Assembly (NCBI RefSeq): GCF_000148995.1
Contig: NZ_GL538352.1
Coordinates: 62,001 to 126,000 of the forward strand
DNA from: Listeria grayi DSM 20601
GTDB lineage: Bacteria > Bacillota > Bacilli > Lactobacillales > Listeriaceae
DNA: 64,000 nt
Direction of reading: 5' to 3'
Under the pieces are notes generated by a model, which was not told the DNA's origin, did no database searches, and saw only the letters and a program-made list of their open reading frames with translations. The translations under genes and the position numbers were made by a program. Shown piece by piece: positions 16,814 through 27,068 of this stretch; positions within the stretch are counted from its first letter, which is position 1; the number at the start of each line of letters is the position of its first letter.

Positions 16814-16839
16814 ATACCCGCTTTTCAAAGGGTAGAAAC
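16814..16839 (-). promoter_or_regulatory. SigB-type promoter for the ArsC-like gene
   Basis: On the minus strand GTTT (16839-16836), 16 nt, GGGTAT (16819-16814): an exact match to the Listeria/Bacillus SigB consensus GTTT-N13-17-GGGWAT. The expected start of transcription is about 50 nt before the coding start. The corresponding L. monocytogenes gene is, to my knowledge, a strongly SigB-dependent one. Confidence 0.8.
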
Positions 16840-16988
16840 CCGATATCTCTAAAACAAAAGCATTATATTACGTTTGTGTTACGAAAATAGGTCTCAAGTT
16901 GGTGGCGTTTCTTCCGAATATCAAGTAAAATATAGCTAGTCTTTAAAATAAGCGTTCTATTCTATAAAAGAAAGACAGGAGATTTATA

Positions 16989-19097
16989 TTGAAAAATGAT
17001 GAAAATAAATTGATAGTCTATATCAAACAATTTTTTGCATTTATTTGGAAGTGGATTTTAATCGGATTTAGAAAATTTCGGCGTTTTCTGCGTCAAAAAC
17101 ATATTATCAAATTCTTGATTCTGATCGGTCTATTACTTATTCTAAGCTTTATTATTTACTTAGTCATCGTAGCGAAATCAGCAAACATCGATACGCTCAA
17201 AAAAGGACTGGAAACAGCCACGATCATTTACGACAAGGACGGCGATAAAGCGGGAGAACTTTCCTCTACCGAAGCAACGTTTATCGGTATTGATAAAATC
17301 TCGCCGAATCTGCAGAATGCTGTTGTATCGATTGAAGACAGACGTTTCTATGAACATAAAGGTTTCGACCTGAAGGGGATTGGTCGTGCCGCACTGGGGC
17401 TTGTTAGTTCCGGTCACATTTCTGGTGGTGGTAGTACGATCACGCAGCAGCTTGCTAAAAACGCGTTGCTGACAATGGACCAGACATTCACCCGAAAAGC
17501 GAAAGAAATCTTTATGGCGCGAGAAATCGAGCGAACTTATTCCAAAAAAGAAATCTTGGAAATGTATTTGAATCGTTCTTACTTCGGTAACGGAGAATGG
17601 GGCGTAGAAAATGCTTCCCAAAAATACTTCGGTAAAAGTGCTTCCGAACTCAATATTCCAGAAGCAGCCACAATAGCAGGTCTGCTTCAAGCGCCAAGTG
17701 CCTATGACCCTTATAATCACATGGAAAAAGCATTTAATAGAAGAAATATGGTGCTACGTGCGATGGTCGCAAATGGAAAATTGTCGAAAGCAGACAGCGA
17801 ACGCTATCAAAAGCAGACGATCGCGCTCAAGGATAATTCGAAGGACCCGTTGGCGAACAAATATCCATGGTATGTGGATGCGGTCATCAATGAGGCAGTT
17901 TCCAAAGCGGATGTGACTCAGGATGAGATCATGCGCAAAGGATATAAGATCTACACCGCACTTGACCAAAACTACCAAACTTCGCTCGAGCAAACTTACA
18001 AAAATGATTACTTATTTGCAGCGAATGCTTCAGACGGAACAAAAGTCCAATCTGGGGCAGTCTTGTTGGATCCGGCAACTGGCGGTATCAGAGCCTTGGT
18101 CGGGGGAAGAGGGGAGCACACATTCCGCGGCTATAACCGCGCGACCCAAATGAAAGCTCAACCTGGTTCCACTTTAAAACCGCTGTCTGTTTACGTGCCG
18201 GCACTGCAAGACGGATGGAAAGTAGACTCCGAACTGACCGATGAACCGAAAACCTATAAAGGCAATTACAAACCAACCAACGTCGGCGGCAATTATCAAG
18301 GTAAAGTGCCGATGTATACAGCGGTAGCTAACTCGATCAATGCACCGGCAGTCTGGCTGTTGGATCAGATCGGTATCGACAAAGGAATCAAATCAGTAGA
18401 ACGATTCGGTATCCCTACCGAAGATGGTGACCGGACACTTGGCCTAGCGCTGGGCGGAATGAGCAGAGGTGCTTCGCCGGTTGAAATGGCAACAGCCTAT
18501 GCAACCTTTGCCAATAACGGTGCTAAACCGGAAGCGCACGTCATCACGAAAATCGTTGCTCCTTCTGGCGACGTGATCTACGAAAACGAACCGCACAATA
18601 AACAGATCATCTCGAAAAAAGTGTCGAGTGAAATGACATCGATGCTACTAGACGTTATTAAAGAAGGAACTGGGAAAAGCGCAGCCGTTTACGGATATGA
18701 AATGGCCGGAAAAACCGGTTCTACGCAAGTACCATTCAACACGATCGGTACAAAAGATCAATGGTTTGTCGGTTATACACCTAACTTAGTAGGTGCCGTT
18801 TGGATGGGCTTTGACAAAACAGATAAAAATCATTATTTGACGACCAATAGTTCCAATGGGGTCGCCAACCTTGCACATTACGTGATGCAAAGCGGTCTCA
18901 AATACCAAAAACCGACGAACTTTGATACGGAGAGTGCCTCGCGGATCACCGAAGAAAAAGCAGCAAAGAAAAACAGCACAGGCGATATGTGGTCCTCTAT
19001 CAAAGATAAGGCTTCTGATGCAGGTAAAACAATCAAAAATGGAGTTGGCAAAGTAAAAGATAAAATTTCTGATTTATTTGGTGCTTTTGGCCGCTAA
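16989..19097 (+). CDS. Class A penicillin-binding protein (transglycosylase/transpeptidase)
   Basis: 702 residues. A basic cytoplasmic tail is followed by a membrane anchor at about 38-58. The GT51 glycosyltransferase domain spans about 90-260 with catalytic E116 in SIEDRRFYEHKGFD and GGSTITQQLAKN. The transpeptidase domain spans about 330-620 with the nucleophile S394 in PGSTLKPL, the SxN motif in ANSINAPA, and K575 in AGKTGSTQ. The C-terminal 60 residues are a low-complexity Lys-rich tail. It builds and cross-links peptidoglycan outside the membrane. The start is a TTG with AGGAG 8 nt before it. It is divergent from the ArsC-like gene. Confidence 0.95.
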   Translation: MKNDENKLIVYIKQFFAFIWKWILIGFRKFRRFLRQKHIIKFLILIGLLLILSFIIYLVIVAKSANIDTLKKGLETATIIYDKDGDKAGELSSTEATFIGIDKISPNLQNAVVSIEDRRFYEHKGFDLKGIGRAALGLVSSGHISGGGSTITQQLAKNALLTMDQTFTRKAKEIFMAREIERTYSKKEILEMYLNRSYFGNGEWGVENASQKYFGKSASELNIPEAATIAGLLQAPSAYDPYNHMEKAFNRRNMVLRAMVANGKLSKADSERYQKQTIALKDNSKDPLANKYPWYVDAVINEAVSKADVTQDEIMRKGYKIYTALDQNYQTSLEQTYKNDYLFAANASDGTKVQSGAVLLDPATGGIRALVGGRGEHTFRGYNRATQMKAQPGSTLKPLSVYVPALQDGWKVDSELTDEPKTYKGNYKPTNVGGNYQGKVPMYTAVANSINAPAVWLLDQIGIDKGIKSVERFGIPTEDGDRTLGLALGGMSRGASPVEMATAYATFANNGAKPEAHVITKIVAPSGDVIYENEPHNKQIISKKVSSEMTSMLLDVIKEGTGKSAAVYGYEMAGKTGSTQVPFNTIGTKDQWFVGYTPNLVGAVWMGFDKTDKNHYLTTNSSNGVANLAHYVMQSGLKYQKPTNFDTESASRITEEKAAKKNSTGDMWSSIKDKASDAGKTIKNGVGKVKDKISDLFGAFGR

Positions 19098-19118
19098 AAA
19101 TTAGTATTGGAGCGATGA

Positions 19119-20492
19119 ATGATGACACGGATCGAACATGATAGTATTGGGGAAATCGAAGTAGACGATGATAAATTCTGGGGAGCGCAAACCGAACGTA
19201 GCCGCCGCAATTTCAAATTTACAGATGAACAGATGCCGGAACCGATCATTCAAGCGTTTCTCGAATTAAAAAAAGCTGCCGCGAAAGTTAATCATCAAGA
19301 AGGCAGACTTACTGCTGAAAAAGCTGAAGCAATCGAACGAGCTATTGATTTTGTTCGTGAGAAAGATGTAATGCCGCATTTTCCGCTCGTTATTTACCAG
19401 ACGGGAAGCGGTACCCAATCAAATATGAATGTTAATGAAGTGATTGCACATGTTGCCAATCACGAGCTCCAAACCCAAAACATTCATCCAAATGATGATG
19501 TCAATATGTCGCAAAGTTCCAATGATACTTTCCCGACTGCTATGCACATTGCTGCTTACAAAGTTGTCGATGACCTGCTAAAAGAAATCGAGACTTTCGC
19601 CCAAGTGCTTGCTGAGAAAAAAGAAACATTCCGTTCCATCGTTAAAATCGGCCGTACTCATTTGCAAGATGCTACGCCGCTTACGCTCGGTCAAGAAATC
19701 AGTGGCTGGGAAGCAATGGTACGGCGTGGCAAGCAATTTATTGAGGAAAGTCGTGCCGCACTGCTTTCGCTAGCGATCGGTGGGACGGCTGTCGGAACAG
19801 GACTTAATGCCAGTGCGACCTTTGGCGAACATGTTGCCAAAGAATTGGAGAAACAAACAAATTTCCCATTCACATCCGATGAAAATAAATTTTTCGCATT
19901 AACAAGCCACAGTCCGATCAATCACGTCCATGGCTCGCTCCGCAGTTTGGCCAGCGATCTGCTAAAGATCGCAAATGATGTCCGTTTCTTAGCAAGTGGT
20001 CCCCGAAGCGGGATCGGTGAACTCGAGATCCCTGCAAATGAACCTGGAAGTTCGATCATGCCGGGAAAAGTAAATCCAACACAATGTGAAGCCTTGACAA
20101 TGGTAGTGGCAAAAGTAATGGGGAACGACACGACCATCAATTTTGCGGCAAGCCAAGGTAATTTTGAATTAAATGTTTACAAACCTGTCATTGCTGCGAG
20201 CTTTTTACAATCTGTTAAACTATTGCATGAAGGTATCTACTCTTTCCGTGTGCATTGTATCGAAGGCTTGGAAGCAAACGAAGCAGTAATCAAAGAAAAA
20301 GTAGAAAATTCACTTATGCTGGTAACTGCTTTAAATCCACATATCGGCTATGAAAAAGCGGCAACTATCTCGAAAAAAGCATTTAACGAGAATACAACGC
20401 TAAAAGAAGCGGCTATTGCGACCGGCTATGTCACCGCAGAACAATTCGACGAGTGGGTCGATCCGCTCAAAATGACAAATAGTGGTGAATGA
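19119..20492 (+). CDS. fumC: Fumarate hydratase, class II
   Basis: A 457-residue fumarase that interconverts fumarate and L-malate. Family blocks: [16 protein letters not shown] near 108-123, [16 protein letters not shown] near 190, and the signature [16 protein letters not shown] near 313. The catalytic serine lies in this mobile loop. The length is exactly that of FumC enzymes. GGAGCG precedes the start; two adjacent ATGs are possible. It follows the PBP gene by 21 nt and may be partly co-transcribed, though functionally unrelated. Confidence 0.96.
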   Translation: MMTRIEHDSIGEIEVDDDKFWGAQTERSRRNFKFTDEQMPEPIIQAFLELKKAAAKVNHQEGRLTAEKAEAIERAIDFVREKDVMPHFPLVIYQTGSGTQSNMNVNEVIAHVANHELQTQNIHPNDDVNMSQSSNDTFPTAMHIAAYKVVDDLLKEIETFAQVLAEKKETFRSIVKIGRTHLQDATPLTLGQEISGWEAMVRRGKQFIEESRAALLSLAIGGTAVGTGLNASATFGEHVAKELEKQTNFPFTSDENKFFALTSHSPINHVHGSLRSLASDLLKIANDVRFLASGPRSGIGELEIPANEPGSSIMPGKVNPTQCEALTMVVAKVMGNDTTINFAASQGNFELNVYKPVIAASFLQSVKLLHEGIYSFRVHCIEGLEANEAVIKEKVENSLMLVTALNPHIGYEKAATISKKAFNENTTLKEAAIATGYVTAEQFDEWVDPLKMTNSGE

Positions 20493-20586
20493 GCGGGAAT
20501 GCAATGTTTCTGCTAGCGTCTATGGATTCTTTTTGTTATAGTGAGTAGGAAGAATCAAACTATATAATTAGGTGGAGGATATAGAC

Positions 20587-20937
20587 ATGGCAATTAATAT
20601 TTATGATCTAGCAAATGATTTAGAAAAAGGAATTCGTGAAACACAAGAATTTACGAATTTACAAGAAGCATACCGTTCTGTAAATGCAGACGCGACTTCT
20701 AAAGAAAAATTCGATCGTTTCCGTGAAGTACAAATCACGATCCAAGAAAAACAAATGAGCGGACAAGAAATCGACGAAGAAACAATCAACGTTGCCCAAC
20801 AAGTGGCAGATGAAGTTCAAAAAGATGAAGCAATCGTTGCTTTAATGGAAAAAGAACAAGCGATGAGCACGATCATCAACGATTTGAACCGGATCATCAT
20901 GACACCTCTGCAAGATCTTTACAGCGTTGGCGAATAA
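20587..20937 (+). CDS. yheA: YheA/YlbF-family protein (UPF0342)
   Basis: A 116-residue, almost wholly helical protein ([22 protein letters not shown]..., [21 protein letters not shown]-like segment, ending [15 protein letters not shown]). This is the Com_YlbF fold, found in the YlbF/YmcA/YaaT regulators and the stand-alone YheA. Its role is not well defined. I use the ATG at 20587 because GGAGG sits 8 nt upstream; the in-frame ATG at 20572 lies before that ribosome site. A strong terminator follows. Confidence 0.88.
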   Translation: MAINIYDLANDLEKGIRETQEFTNLQEAYRSVNADATSKEKFDRFREVQITIQEKQMSGQEIDEETINVAQQVADEVQKDEAIVALMEKEQAMSTIINDLNRIIMTPLQDLYSVGE

Positions 20938-20942
20938 TAGCT

Positions 20943-20980
20943 GAAAACTCTCGGAAGGGAAACTTTCCGAGAGTTTTTTT
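20943..20980 (+). terminator. Terminator after yheA
   Basis: AAAACTCTCGGAAA/TTTCCGAGAGTTTT, a long perfect stem with a short loop and seven T residues. Confidence 0.92.
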
Positions 20981-20992
20981 ATGCGGATTAGA

Positions 20993-21021
20993 TTGCATCG
21001 ATCTCATTTTTTTAGTATAAT
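20993..21021 (+). promoter_or_regulatory. SigA-type promoter of the yhaONM cluster
   Basis: TTGCAT (20993-20998), 17-bp spacer, TATAAT (21016-21021), 37 bp upstream of the first gene of the cluster. Confidence 0.75.
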
Positions 21022-21057
21022 AAGAACGTATATTCGCTTTTAGGGAGGCTGAGGAAA

Positions 21058-22287
21058 ATGAGTGGAGTACGCTTTCTACATATCGCTGATCTGCATTTGG
21101 ATAGTCCGTTTATCGGTCTAAGTCACGTCGGTGAAAAATTACATAAGATCATCCAAGAGAGCACCTTTGCTTCGCTCGTAGCTTGTGTGCAGATCGCTAT
21201 ACGCGAACAAGTCGATTTTGTCCTCATTGCGGGTGACATTTACGACAGCGATGATCAAAGTGTCAAAGCACAAGCACGTTTTTATCAGGCTATGAAAGAA
21301 CTAGAACAAGCTGCTATCCCTGTTTTTATGATCCATGGGAACCATGACTATTTGAAGGGAAATCGTGAGACACTCCTTCTACCGGAGAATGTTACCGTTT
21401 TTCCCGAAAAAGTAGCAAAGTACTTATATCAGACAAAAAATGGCACACAAGTTGATATCCAAGGTTTCAGTTATGGTAGCCGACATGTGATGGATAGCCA
21501 ATTAGATAAATATGAAAAACAACCTGCTGATTTTCATATCGGACTATTACACGGTTCCGAAAGAACGCATGCAGATGGGCACGATGTCTATGCGCCATTC
21601 ACAACGAATGAATTGCGATCAAAGGGCTTTGATTATTGGGCACTTGGTCACATCCACAAGCGAATGCTGCTGCAAGAGAGTGGGCCAGTCATTTATTATC
21701 CTGGTAATATCCAAGGAAGAAACCGCAAAGAAAGTGGTGAAAAAGGAGCAACGCTTGTACAACTAGACTCGCAAGGCGCCGCATTGACTTTTTACCCTAC
21801 GGCTCCGATCCAATGGGAAACCGTTACACTTACGATCGAATCAGCAGAAGTAATCAATACATTTTTTCAACAAGCTTTGGAAATGATCGAGAGCTATGCT
21901 GTCCAAGATGGCTCCTATCTGCTGGATATGGAAGTGACAGTCACAGCAGAACATCCAACTGTTTCTGCCAATGATCTACTGGAATTAGTGCAGGATAACT
22001 GCAAGCAGACTGAAACGAGTTTTGTGTGGGTCAATTCCCTGCGTCTGATAACGAAAAAAACAAGCCAAACCTCTTTTCTGGAAACACATCTAATTGGGGA
22101 AGAGTGGCAAGCCGCCAGCAATGAACTACAAGATGAAAGTACTTTTTTCCAAGTCATGGAGCAGCTCTATTTTCATAAAGGGATCAACCGCTTTCTGACG
22201 GACATCACTGAAGCAGAACGGACGGAGTTGCTGACGGAAGCCAACCAGTATTTAGAAAAGGCACTCGCAGAATTGGAGGACGACTGA
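21058..22287 (+). CDS. yhaO: SbcD-like DNA repair exonuclease (YhaO)
   Basis: A 409-residue calcineurin-like metallophosphoesterase. The five metal motifs are visible: RFLHIADLHLDSPF, LIAGDIYDSDDQ, MIHGNHDYLKG, IGLLHGSE and WALGHIHKR. The C-terminal 130 residues form an SbcD-like cap. The family pairs with an SMC-like ATPase, encoded here 2 nt downstream, to form an SbcCD/Mre11-Rad50-type nuclease. Such complexes open hairpins and process broken DNA ends. RBS GGGAGG precedes the ATG. Confidence 0.92.
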   Translation: MSGVRFLHIADLHLDSPFIGLSHVGEKLHKIIQESTFASLVACVQIAIREQVDFVLIAGDIYDSDDQSVKAQARFYQAMKELEQAAIPVFMIHGNHDYLKGNRETLLLPENVTVFPEKVAKYLYQTKNGTQVDIQGFSYGSRHVMDSQLDKYEKQPADFHIGLLHGSERTHADGHDVYAPFTTNELRSKGFDYWALGHIHKRMLLQESGPVIYYPGNIQGRNRKESGEKGATLVQLDSQGAALTFYPTAPIQWETVTLTIESAEVINTFFQQALEMIESYAVQDGSYLLDMEVTVTAEHPTVSANDLLELVQDNCKQTETSFVWVNSLRLITKKTSQTSFLETHLIGEEWQAASNELQDESTFFQVMEQLYFHKGINRFLTDITEAERTELLTEANQYLEKALAELEDD

Positions 22288-22289
22288 GC

Positions 22290-25067
22290 ATGAAGATTAC
22301 AGCTATTGACATTATCGGCTATGGCAAATGGATCGATGCACATTTTCATGATTTACAGGCAATGCAGCTTTTTTACGGGGCGAATGAAGCAGGCAAATCA
22401 ACGATCATGGCATTCATCCACAGCATCTTGTTCGGTTTTCCTACTCGTCAGCAATCTACGCCACGAATGGAGCCAAAAACCGGGGGAGCATATGGCGGAA
22501 GACTTACGCTGACAGACACAGCACTCGGAACAGTAACGATCGAGCGTCTAAAAGGAAAAGCGACTGGTGATGTTACGCTCTATTTGGAAGACGGATCGAT
22601 CCATGGTGAAGCAAAATGGAATGAACTGCTCGGCGAAATGGACCGCGCGACTTATGAAGCGATCTTCTCCTTTGATATCCATGCTTTGCAAAATATCCAG
22701 CAGTGGAAACAGGCAGATTTTGAACGATATCTATTGGCTACGAGCATGACCGGCTCCGACTTGCTGCTGAAAGCGATCGAAAAATTACAAAAGGAATTAG
22801 ATAAACGTTTCAAGCCAAGCGGACGTAACCCACTTATCAATAAACAATTGGAAACAGTCAAAGCAGCGAATAGCCGTTTTGAAGAAGCGAAAGCGCACAA
22901 TACCAACTATGAAACGCTTTATAAGGAAAAGGAAGAACTGGAAGAAGCACAGCAGATCAATCTGAATAGACAGAAGACACTACGCTTGGAACATGACCAG
23001 AAGCAGGATTGGCTCGATTATTGGGAAAGTTACCAAGAATGGGCGAATTTGGCAAAATATTTGGCTGATAAAGAGCGGGTTGCTTTTCCGACGGATGGGA
23101 TCGTTCGCTTAGAGCATTTGAATAGCCGGCTGACAGAAAATAAAAATAAACATATTCAGTTACAAGAAAGGTATCAGCAGTTAAAGAAACAAACTGAGAA
23201 AATGGATTATTCGTTTTTTGCGAACAAACAAGATGAGATTACTGCGATTACAGAAACCTATCCGCTTTACCAAGAAAATCTACAGCGTTTAGCTGCCCTC
23301 CAGAAAGAATTAGCTGACATCGATCATTTGCTAGAAGAACAGGCATTCGAAGTTGATCAAGAGCTCCTTCTACGCAATTGGCAGCCCATATACATGCAGC
23401 AGATCGAGGAAGAAGAGCTAGCCTTACAAAGTAATCAACAACGTCTGGAACAGATCGCTTATTTTATGGAAGAAGAAGCGCACAAACAAAACCAGCTGCA
23501 GCAACAGATCGATCATTTAGAAGCGGAGATGTGGAGCCGGCAGCAGTTCCAAGCGGCGGAAGAACAGCAGCAGAAACGCCAGCCGAGCCGTGCAGTCAAA
23601 CCAAACCGTAACAGGTTGTTCCTTCCTTTACTAGCTGTGGGAATAACAGGTATACTTGCAATTTTTCTACCCTCAAAATGGATGCTTGCGCTATTTGGTT
23701 TAGCAGTTTTACTAGCAGCAGGATGGCTACTTAATAAACGCCAACCGATCAGTCAAGCCTTTGATCAAAGTGAATTGGCAGAATTGATGGAGCAACGACA
23801 TAAGCGCCAGACGTGGCAAGAAGTATTAACGCAATTAGATGCATCACAAGCGAAAACAGAAATATGGCGGGAAGAATGCCAACAGAGATTTGCTGAAAAT
23901 GAGCAGCGACGTGAACGGATACATGCTACTTTACAAACACTGGGAATAGCGGCAGAAGCTGTGAATCAAAAATATTATCCTTTTTTTATCAAATTGGAAA
24001 CGAGCGTGCGACAAATCAAGCAAAAACAACAGTTGCAATCTGATTCTCAAGCAATCCACGAAGAAATACAAACGTGGCGTGAACGATGCGTGGCGCTAAA
24101 GCCACCATTTCAAACAACTACATTCGAGGAACTGATAACGTTGTTGAAACAAGGAATGCGGGAATATCAAAATGCAATCGCATCCGTTACGAAACAGGAG
24201 GATAAACTCGAACAAGTCGAAGCAGAGTTAGAACTGATCCGCCGTGATGCTGCCAGCTTGCAAGCAGAGAAAGAGGCGTTACTGGAAAAAGCAGGAGTAG
24301 TAGAAGATGAAGCATTCCGCAAACGTCATCAGGAAGCAGAAGAAATCGAAAAAAATAAAGCGCGGAAACACTTTTTGGAAATGCAATCTGATCAAAATGT
24401 CCGGGAAGCGCTGCAGGCATATGCTTCCAAAGAGACGCTGAAAGCAGAATTGCTTGAGATCGAAGCTGAATTGGCACAGATCAGCCATGCACAAGAAAAA
24501 AGTCATGCAGAATATGCACGTGTAAACCATGAGATCCAATCATTGGAAGCGGGAGGAACATTCGCTGCGCTCATGCAGGAATTTTATACAGAAAAGAGTC
24601 TGCTTCAATCTCAAGTAAAAGAATGGATGACGATCCGCCTCAGCTTGGAGATATTAAAGCGGACGCTGGAACGGCTACAAGCAGATAAACTGCCGAAAGC
24701 ACTCGAACTTGCGAGCCGTTATTTCAAAAAATTGACTAAAGGACATTATGTTCATGTCCGTTTTGCTAATAATCGCTTACAAGTCGAAACCAGCGATCAA
24801 GTGTTTTTCTTTCCGGAAGAATTGAGTCAGGCTACAAAGGAACAGCTTTATCTAGCAGTTCGATTTGCCTTCATTGATATTCTTCATAGCAAATATCCAC
24901 TTCCGATCATCATTGACGACAGTTTTGTAAACTTTGATAAAGAGCGTCTAGCGGAAATGATGGATCTACTAAAAATGCGACAAGGTAAAAATCAAGTATT
25001 GATGTTCAGTTGCCATGAAACAAGTTCAGATTATTTTTCAAGTATGGAGCGTGTCGTGCTATACTAG
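22290..25067 (+). CDS. yhaN: SbcC/Rad50-like AAA ATPase with membrane-spanning hairpin (YhaN)
   Basis: 925 residues. The N-terminal ATPase half has Walker A in [16 protein letters not shown] at about 30-45. Long coiled coils follow, rich in Q, E and K, interrupted by two hydrophobic helices at about 450-490 ([36 protein letters not shown]), an unusual feature for Rad50 relatives. The C-terminal half ends with the signature-like [17 protein letters not shown] and Walker [14 protein letters not shown]. It should form a complex with the YhaO nuclease. The membrane hairpin suggests the complex is tethered, as in the Bacillus YhaN type. Confidence 0.93.
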   Translation: MKITAIDIIGYGKWIDAHFHDLQAMQLFYGANEAGKSTIMAFIHSILFGFPTRQQSTPRMEPKTGGAYGGRLTLTDTALGTVTIERLKGKATGDVTLYLEDGSIHGEAKWNELLGEMDRATYEAIFSFDIHALQNIQQWKQADFERYLLATSMTGSDLLLKAIEKLQKELDKRFKPSGRNPLINKQLETVKAANSRFEEAKAHNTNYETLYKEKEELEEAQQINLNRQKTLRLEHDQKQDWLDYWESYQEWANLAKYLADKERVAFPTDGIVRLEHLNSRLTENKNKHIQLQERYQQLKKQTEKMDYSFFANKQDEITAITETYPLYQENLQRLAALQKELADIDHLLEEQAFEVDQELLLRNWQPIYMQQIEEEELALQSNQQRLEQIAYFMEEEAHKQNQLQQQIDHLEAEMWSRQQFQAAEEQQQKRQPSRAVKPNRNRLFLPLLAVGITGILAIFLPSKWMLALFGLAVLLAAGWLLNKRQPISQAFDQSELAELMEQRHKRQTWQEVLTQLDASQAKTEIWREECQQRFAENEQRRERIHATLQTLGIAAEAVNQKYYPFFIKLETSVRQIKQKQQLQSDSQAIHEEIQTWRERCVALKPPFQTTTFEELITLLKQGMREYQNAIASVTKQEDKLEQVEAELELIRRDAASLQAEKEALLEKAGVVEDEAFRKRHQEAEEIEKNKARKHFLEMQSDQNVREALQAYASKETLKAELLEIEAELAQISHAQEKSHAEYARVNHEIQSLEAGGTFAALMQEFYTEKSLLQSQVKEWMTIRLSLEILKRTLERLQADKLPKALELASRYFKKLTKGHYVHVRFANNRLQVETSDQVFFFPEELSQATKEQLYLAVRFAFIDILHSKYPLPIIIDDSFVNFDKERLAEMMDLLKMRQGKNQVLMFSCHETSSDYFSSMERVVLY

Positions 25068-25104
25068 AGAAAAAGAAAATGCAGATAGAAAGAAGGCGAC
25101 AAAA

Positions 25105-26046
25105 TTGGAAAAACGACTATTAGATTTTGAAGTTGGCAGTACGGTCGAATTGTATCTGTTGATAAAATCGAGCGTGAAAGGAACAGCAAGTAATGGGAAG
25201 CCATTTTTAAGTCTTGTATTTCAAGATAAATCAGGGGAATTAGAAGCGAAATTATGGGATATCAAAGAAACGGACGAACAAGCCTACGGAGCGGAACAAA
25301 TTGTTCATGTCGTCGGCGATATTCAAAATTATCGGGGCAGAAAGCAGTTGAAAATCAGACAGATCCGACAAACATCCCCATTTGATAATGTCCAAGCATC
25401 CGAGTTTATGGAAACAGCACCAATCGACAAAGCGAGTATGGCTGAAGAAGTAACGCAATATATTTTTGAAATGAAAAATGCGAATCTACAGCGTATCACA
25501 CGAGCGATTTTAAAAAAACATCAAGAAGCATTTTATGAATATCCAGCAGCAATGCGGCATCACCATGAGTTCGTTTCAGGACTTAGTTTCCATGTCGTTT
25601 CGATGCTGCGCTTAGCAAAAGCGATCGCAGGTTTATATCCCAATGTCAATCAGGATCTGCTGTATGCTGGGATCATTCTACATGATATCGGCAAAGTGAA
25701 AGAATTATCAGGACCGGTTTCCACGACATATACATTGGAAGGAAACCTGATCGGTCACATTTCAATCGTCGTAGAGGAAGTCGGCAAAGTAGCGGAAGAG
25801 TTAGGAATCGATAGTGAAGAAGTCGTCATCTTGAAGCATATCCTGCTAGCACATCACGGTAAAGGAGAATGGGGCAGTCCGAAACCACCGCTTGTTCGGG
25901 AAGCAGAGATCTTGCACCAAATCGACAACTTCGATGCGACAATGGTCATGATGGACAAAGCATTGCGTCATACGAAGCCGGGTGAGTTTACGGAACGTGT
26001 CTTTGGTCTTGATAACCGTGCTTTTTATAAACCGACATTTGAGTAA
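25105..26046 (+). CDS. yhaM: 3'-5' exoribonuclease YhaM
   Basis: About 313 residues with an N-terminal OB fold ([34 protein letters not shown]) and an HD phosphohydrolase domain containing [17 protein letters not shown] and [15 protein letters not shown]. This is the layout of YhaM, which degrades RNA and single-stranded DNA from the 3' end. The start is the TTG at 25105-25107, with AGAAGG upstream, giving the length usual for the family. A longer frame would overlap the end of yhaN. It is the third gene of the yhaONM cluster. Confidence 0.93.
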   Translation: MEKRLLDFEVGSTVELYLLIKSSVKGTASNGKPFLSLVFQDKSGELEAKLWDIKETDEQAYGAEQIVHVVGDIQNYRGRKQLKIRQIRQTSPFDNVQASEFMETAPIDKASMAEEVTQYIFEMKNANLQRITRAILKKHQEAFYEYPAAMRHHHEFVSGLSFHVVSMLRLAKAIAGLYPNVNQDLLYAGIILHDIGKVKELSGPVSTTYTLEGNLIGHISIVVEEVGKVAEELGIDSEEVVILKHILLAHHGKGEWGSPKPPLVREAEILHQIDNFDATMVMMDKALRHTKPGEFTERVFGLDNRAFYKPTFE

Positions 26047-26049
26047 AAG

Positions 26050-26085
26050 AAAAAGCGCAGGAACCAAATCGGCTCCTGCGCTTTA
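26050..26085. terminator. Bidirectional terminator between yhaM and prsA
   Basis: GCGCAGGA (26055-26062) pairs with TCCTGCGC (26074-26081), flanked by A and T runs, between convergent genes. Confidence 0.85.
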
Positions 26086-26092
26086 TTTCATT

Positions 26093-26956
26093 TTATTTCG
26101 TTTTAGAAGTAAATTGGGAGAATGCATCTTTTAGATCTTTGTCTTCCACTTTTACATTTGCATCTTTAAATTCTTTTTTAAGAGCTGCTTGAACAACTTC
26201 TGCGTTGTTCATTTGGCTGTCGATGTAGTCTTTTTTCACTTGTGCTTTGTCTTTTTCGAATGTTGCTTTTTTAGCAGGTTCATCTAATTGGATAACGTGG
26301 TAGCCGAATTGAGATTTAACTGGTTTACTGATATCGCCTTTTTCTTTCAAAGCGTAAGCAGCTTTTTCAAAAGCTGGGTCCATTTGTCCAGTACCAAATG
26401 CATCTAGTTTGCCGCCTTTTGTTTTCGATGCTGTATCAGTAGAATATTTTTTAGCTAGATCAGCAAATTTCTTGCCGTCTTTTAATTCTTGTTCTACTTT
26501 ATCTGCTGTTTTCTTGTCAGCAACTAAAATGTGGCTAACAGTAATTTTTGGCTGCCAAGTTTTGTAGTAGTCTTGCAATTTCTTGTCAGTTACTTTGATA
26601 TAAGCTTTTGTTGCTTTTTGACGAAGTAATTCGTTTTTCAAGCTTAATTTATACATTTTTTCTGTTAAGTTAGCTTGTTGCAAAGCACTTGCAAATTGAT
26701 CGCCATATTGTGCTTTAGCAGCGTTATATTTTTTGTCTACTTCTTTGTCACTCACTTTATATTTATCATCAAGAATTTTATTAAATGTAAGTAGTTGAAG
26801 TACTTGCTCGCCATCTTTATCTTTCAACGCGTCGTACAACTCGTCTTTTGTAACGTCTCCTTGATCAGATTTAACGACTGCGCCGCCCCCGCCGCATGCA
26901 GCTAATCCAACTATAGCCATTAGCATTACGAGGCTTAATAGTAGTTTTTTCTTCAT
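26093..26956 (-). CDS. prsA: PrsA foldase lipoprotein (parvulin-type PPIase)
   Basis: 287 residues. A signal peptide ends in the lipobox LAAC with lipidated C21. The PPIC/parvulin domain spans about 135-230 (KITVSHILVADKKTADKVEQ, FADLAKKYSTDTASKTKGG, SQFGYHVIQLDEP). Flanking helical regions form the NC domain. It folds secreted proteins, including PBPs, between membrane and wall. The upstream region has a plausible SigA promoter (TTTTCA...TATGAT) and RBS AAGGAG. No PrfA-box palindrome is visible, unlike the virulence-linked prsA2 of L. monocytogenes. Confidence 0.95.
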   Translation of the reverse strand: MKKKLLLSLVMLMAIVGLAACGGGGAVVKSDQGDVTKDELYDALKDKDGEQVLQLLTFNKILDDKYKVSDKEVDKKYNAAKAQYGDQFASALQQANLTEKMYKLSLKNELLRQKATKAYIKVTDKKLQDYYKTWQPKITVSHILVADKKTADKVEQELKDGKKFADLAKKYSTDTASKTKGGKLDAFGTGQMDPAFEKAAYALKEKGDISKPVKSQFGYHVIQLDEPAKKATFEKDKAQVKKDYIDSQMNNAEVVQAALKKEFKDANVKVEDKDLKDAFSQFTSKTK

Positions 26957-27068
26957 TAAAAAAACACTCTCCTTAAAAGTTATATATTTCTGTCAATACT
27001 TTCCTATCATATCACAAATTTTATTGAAAATGAAAAGATGACAAAATTCTAATGTGATTTCGTCATTT

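Noticed and set aside
25015-25104. Longer N-terminus for YhaM overlapping yhaN
   Set aside because: The extension lacks a ribosome site and the family's usual start is met at the TTG at 25105.
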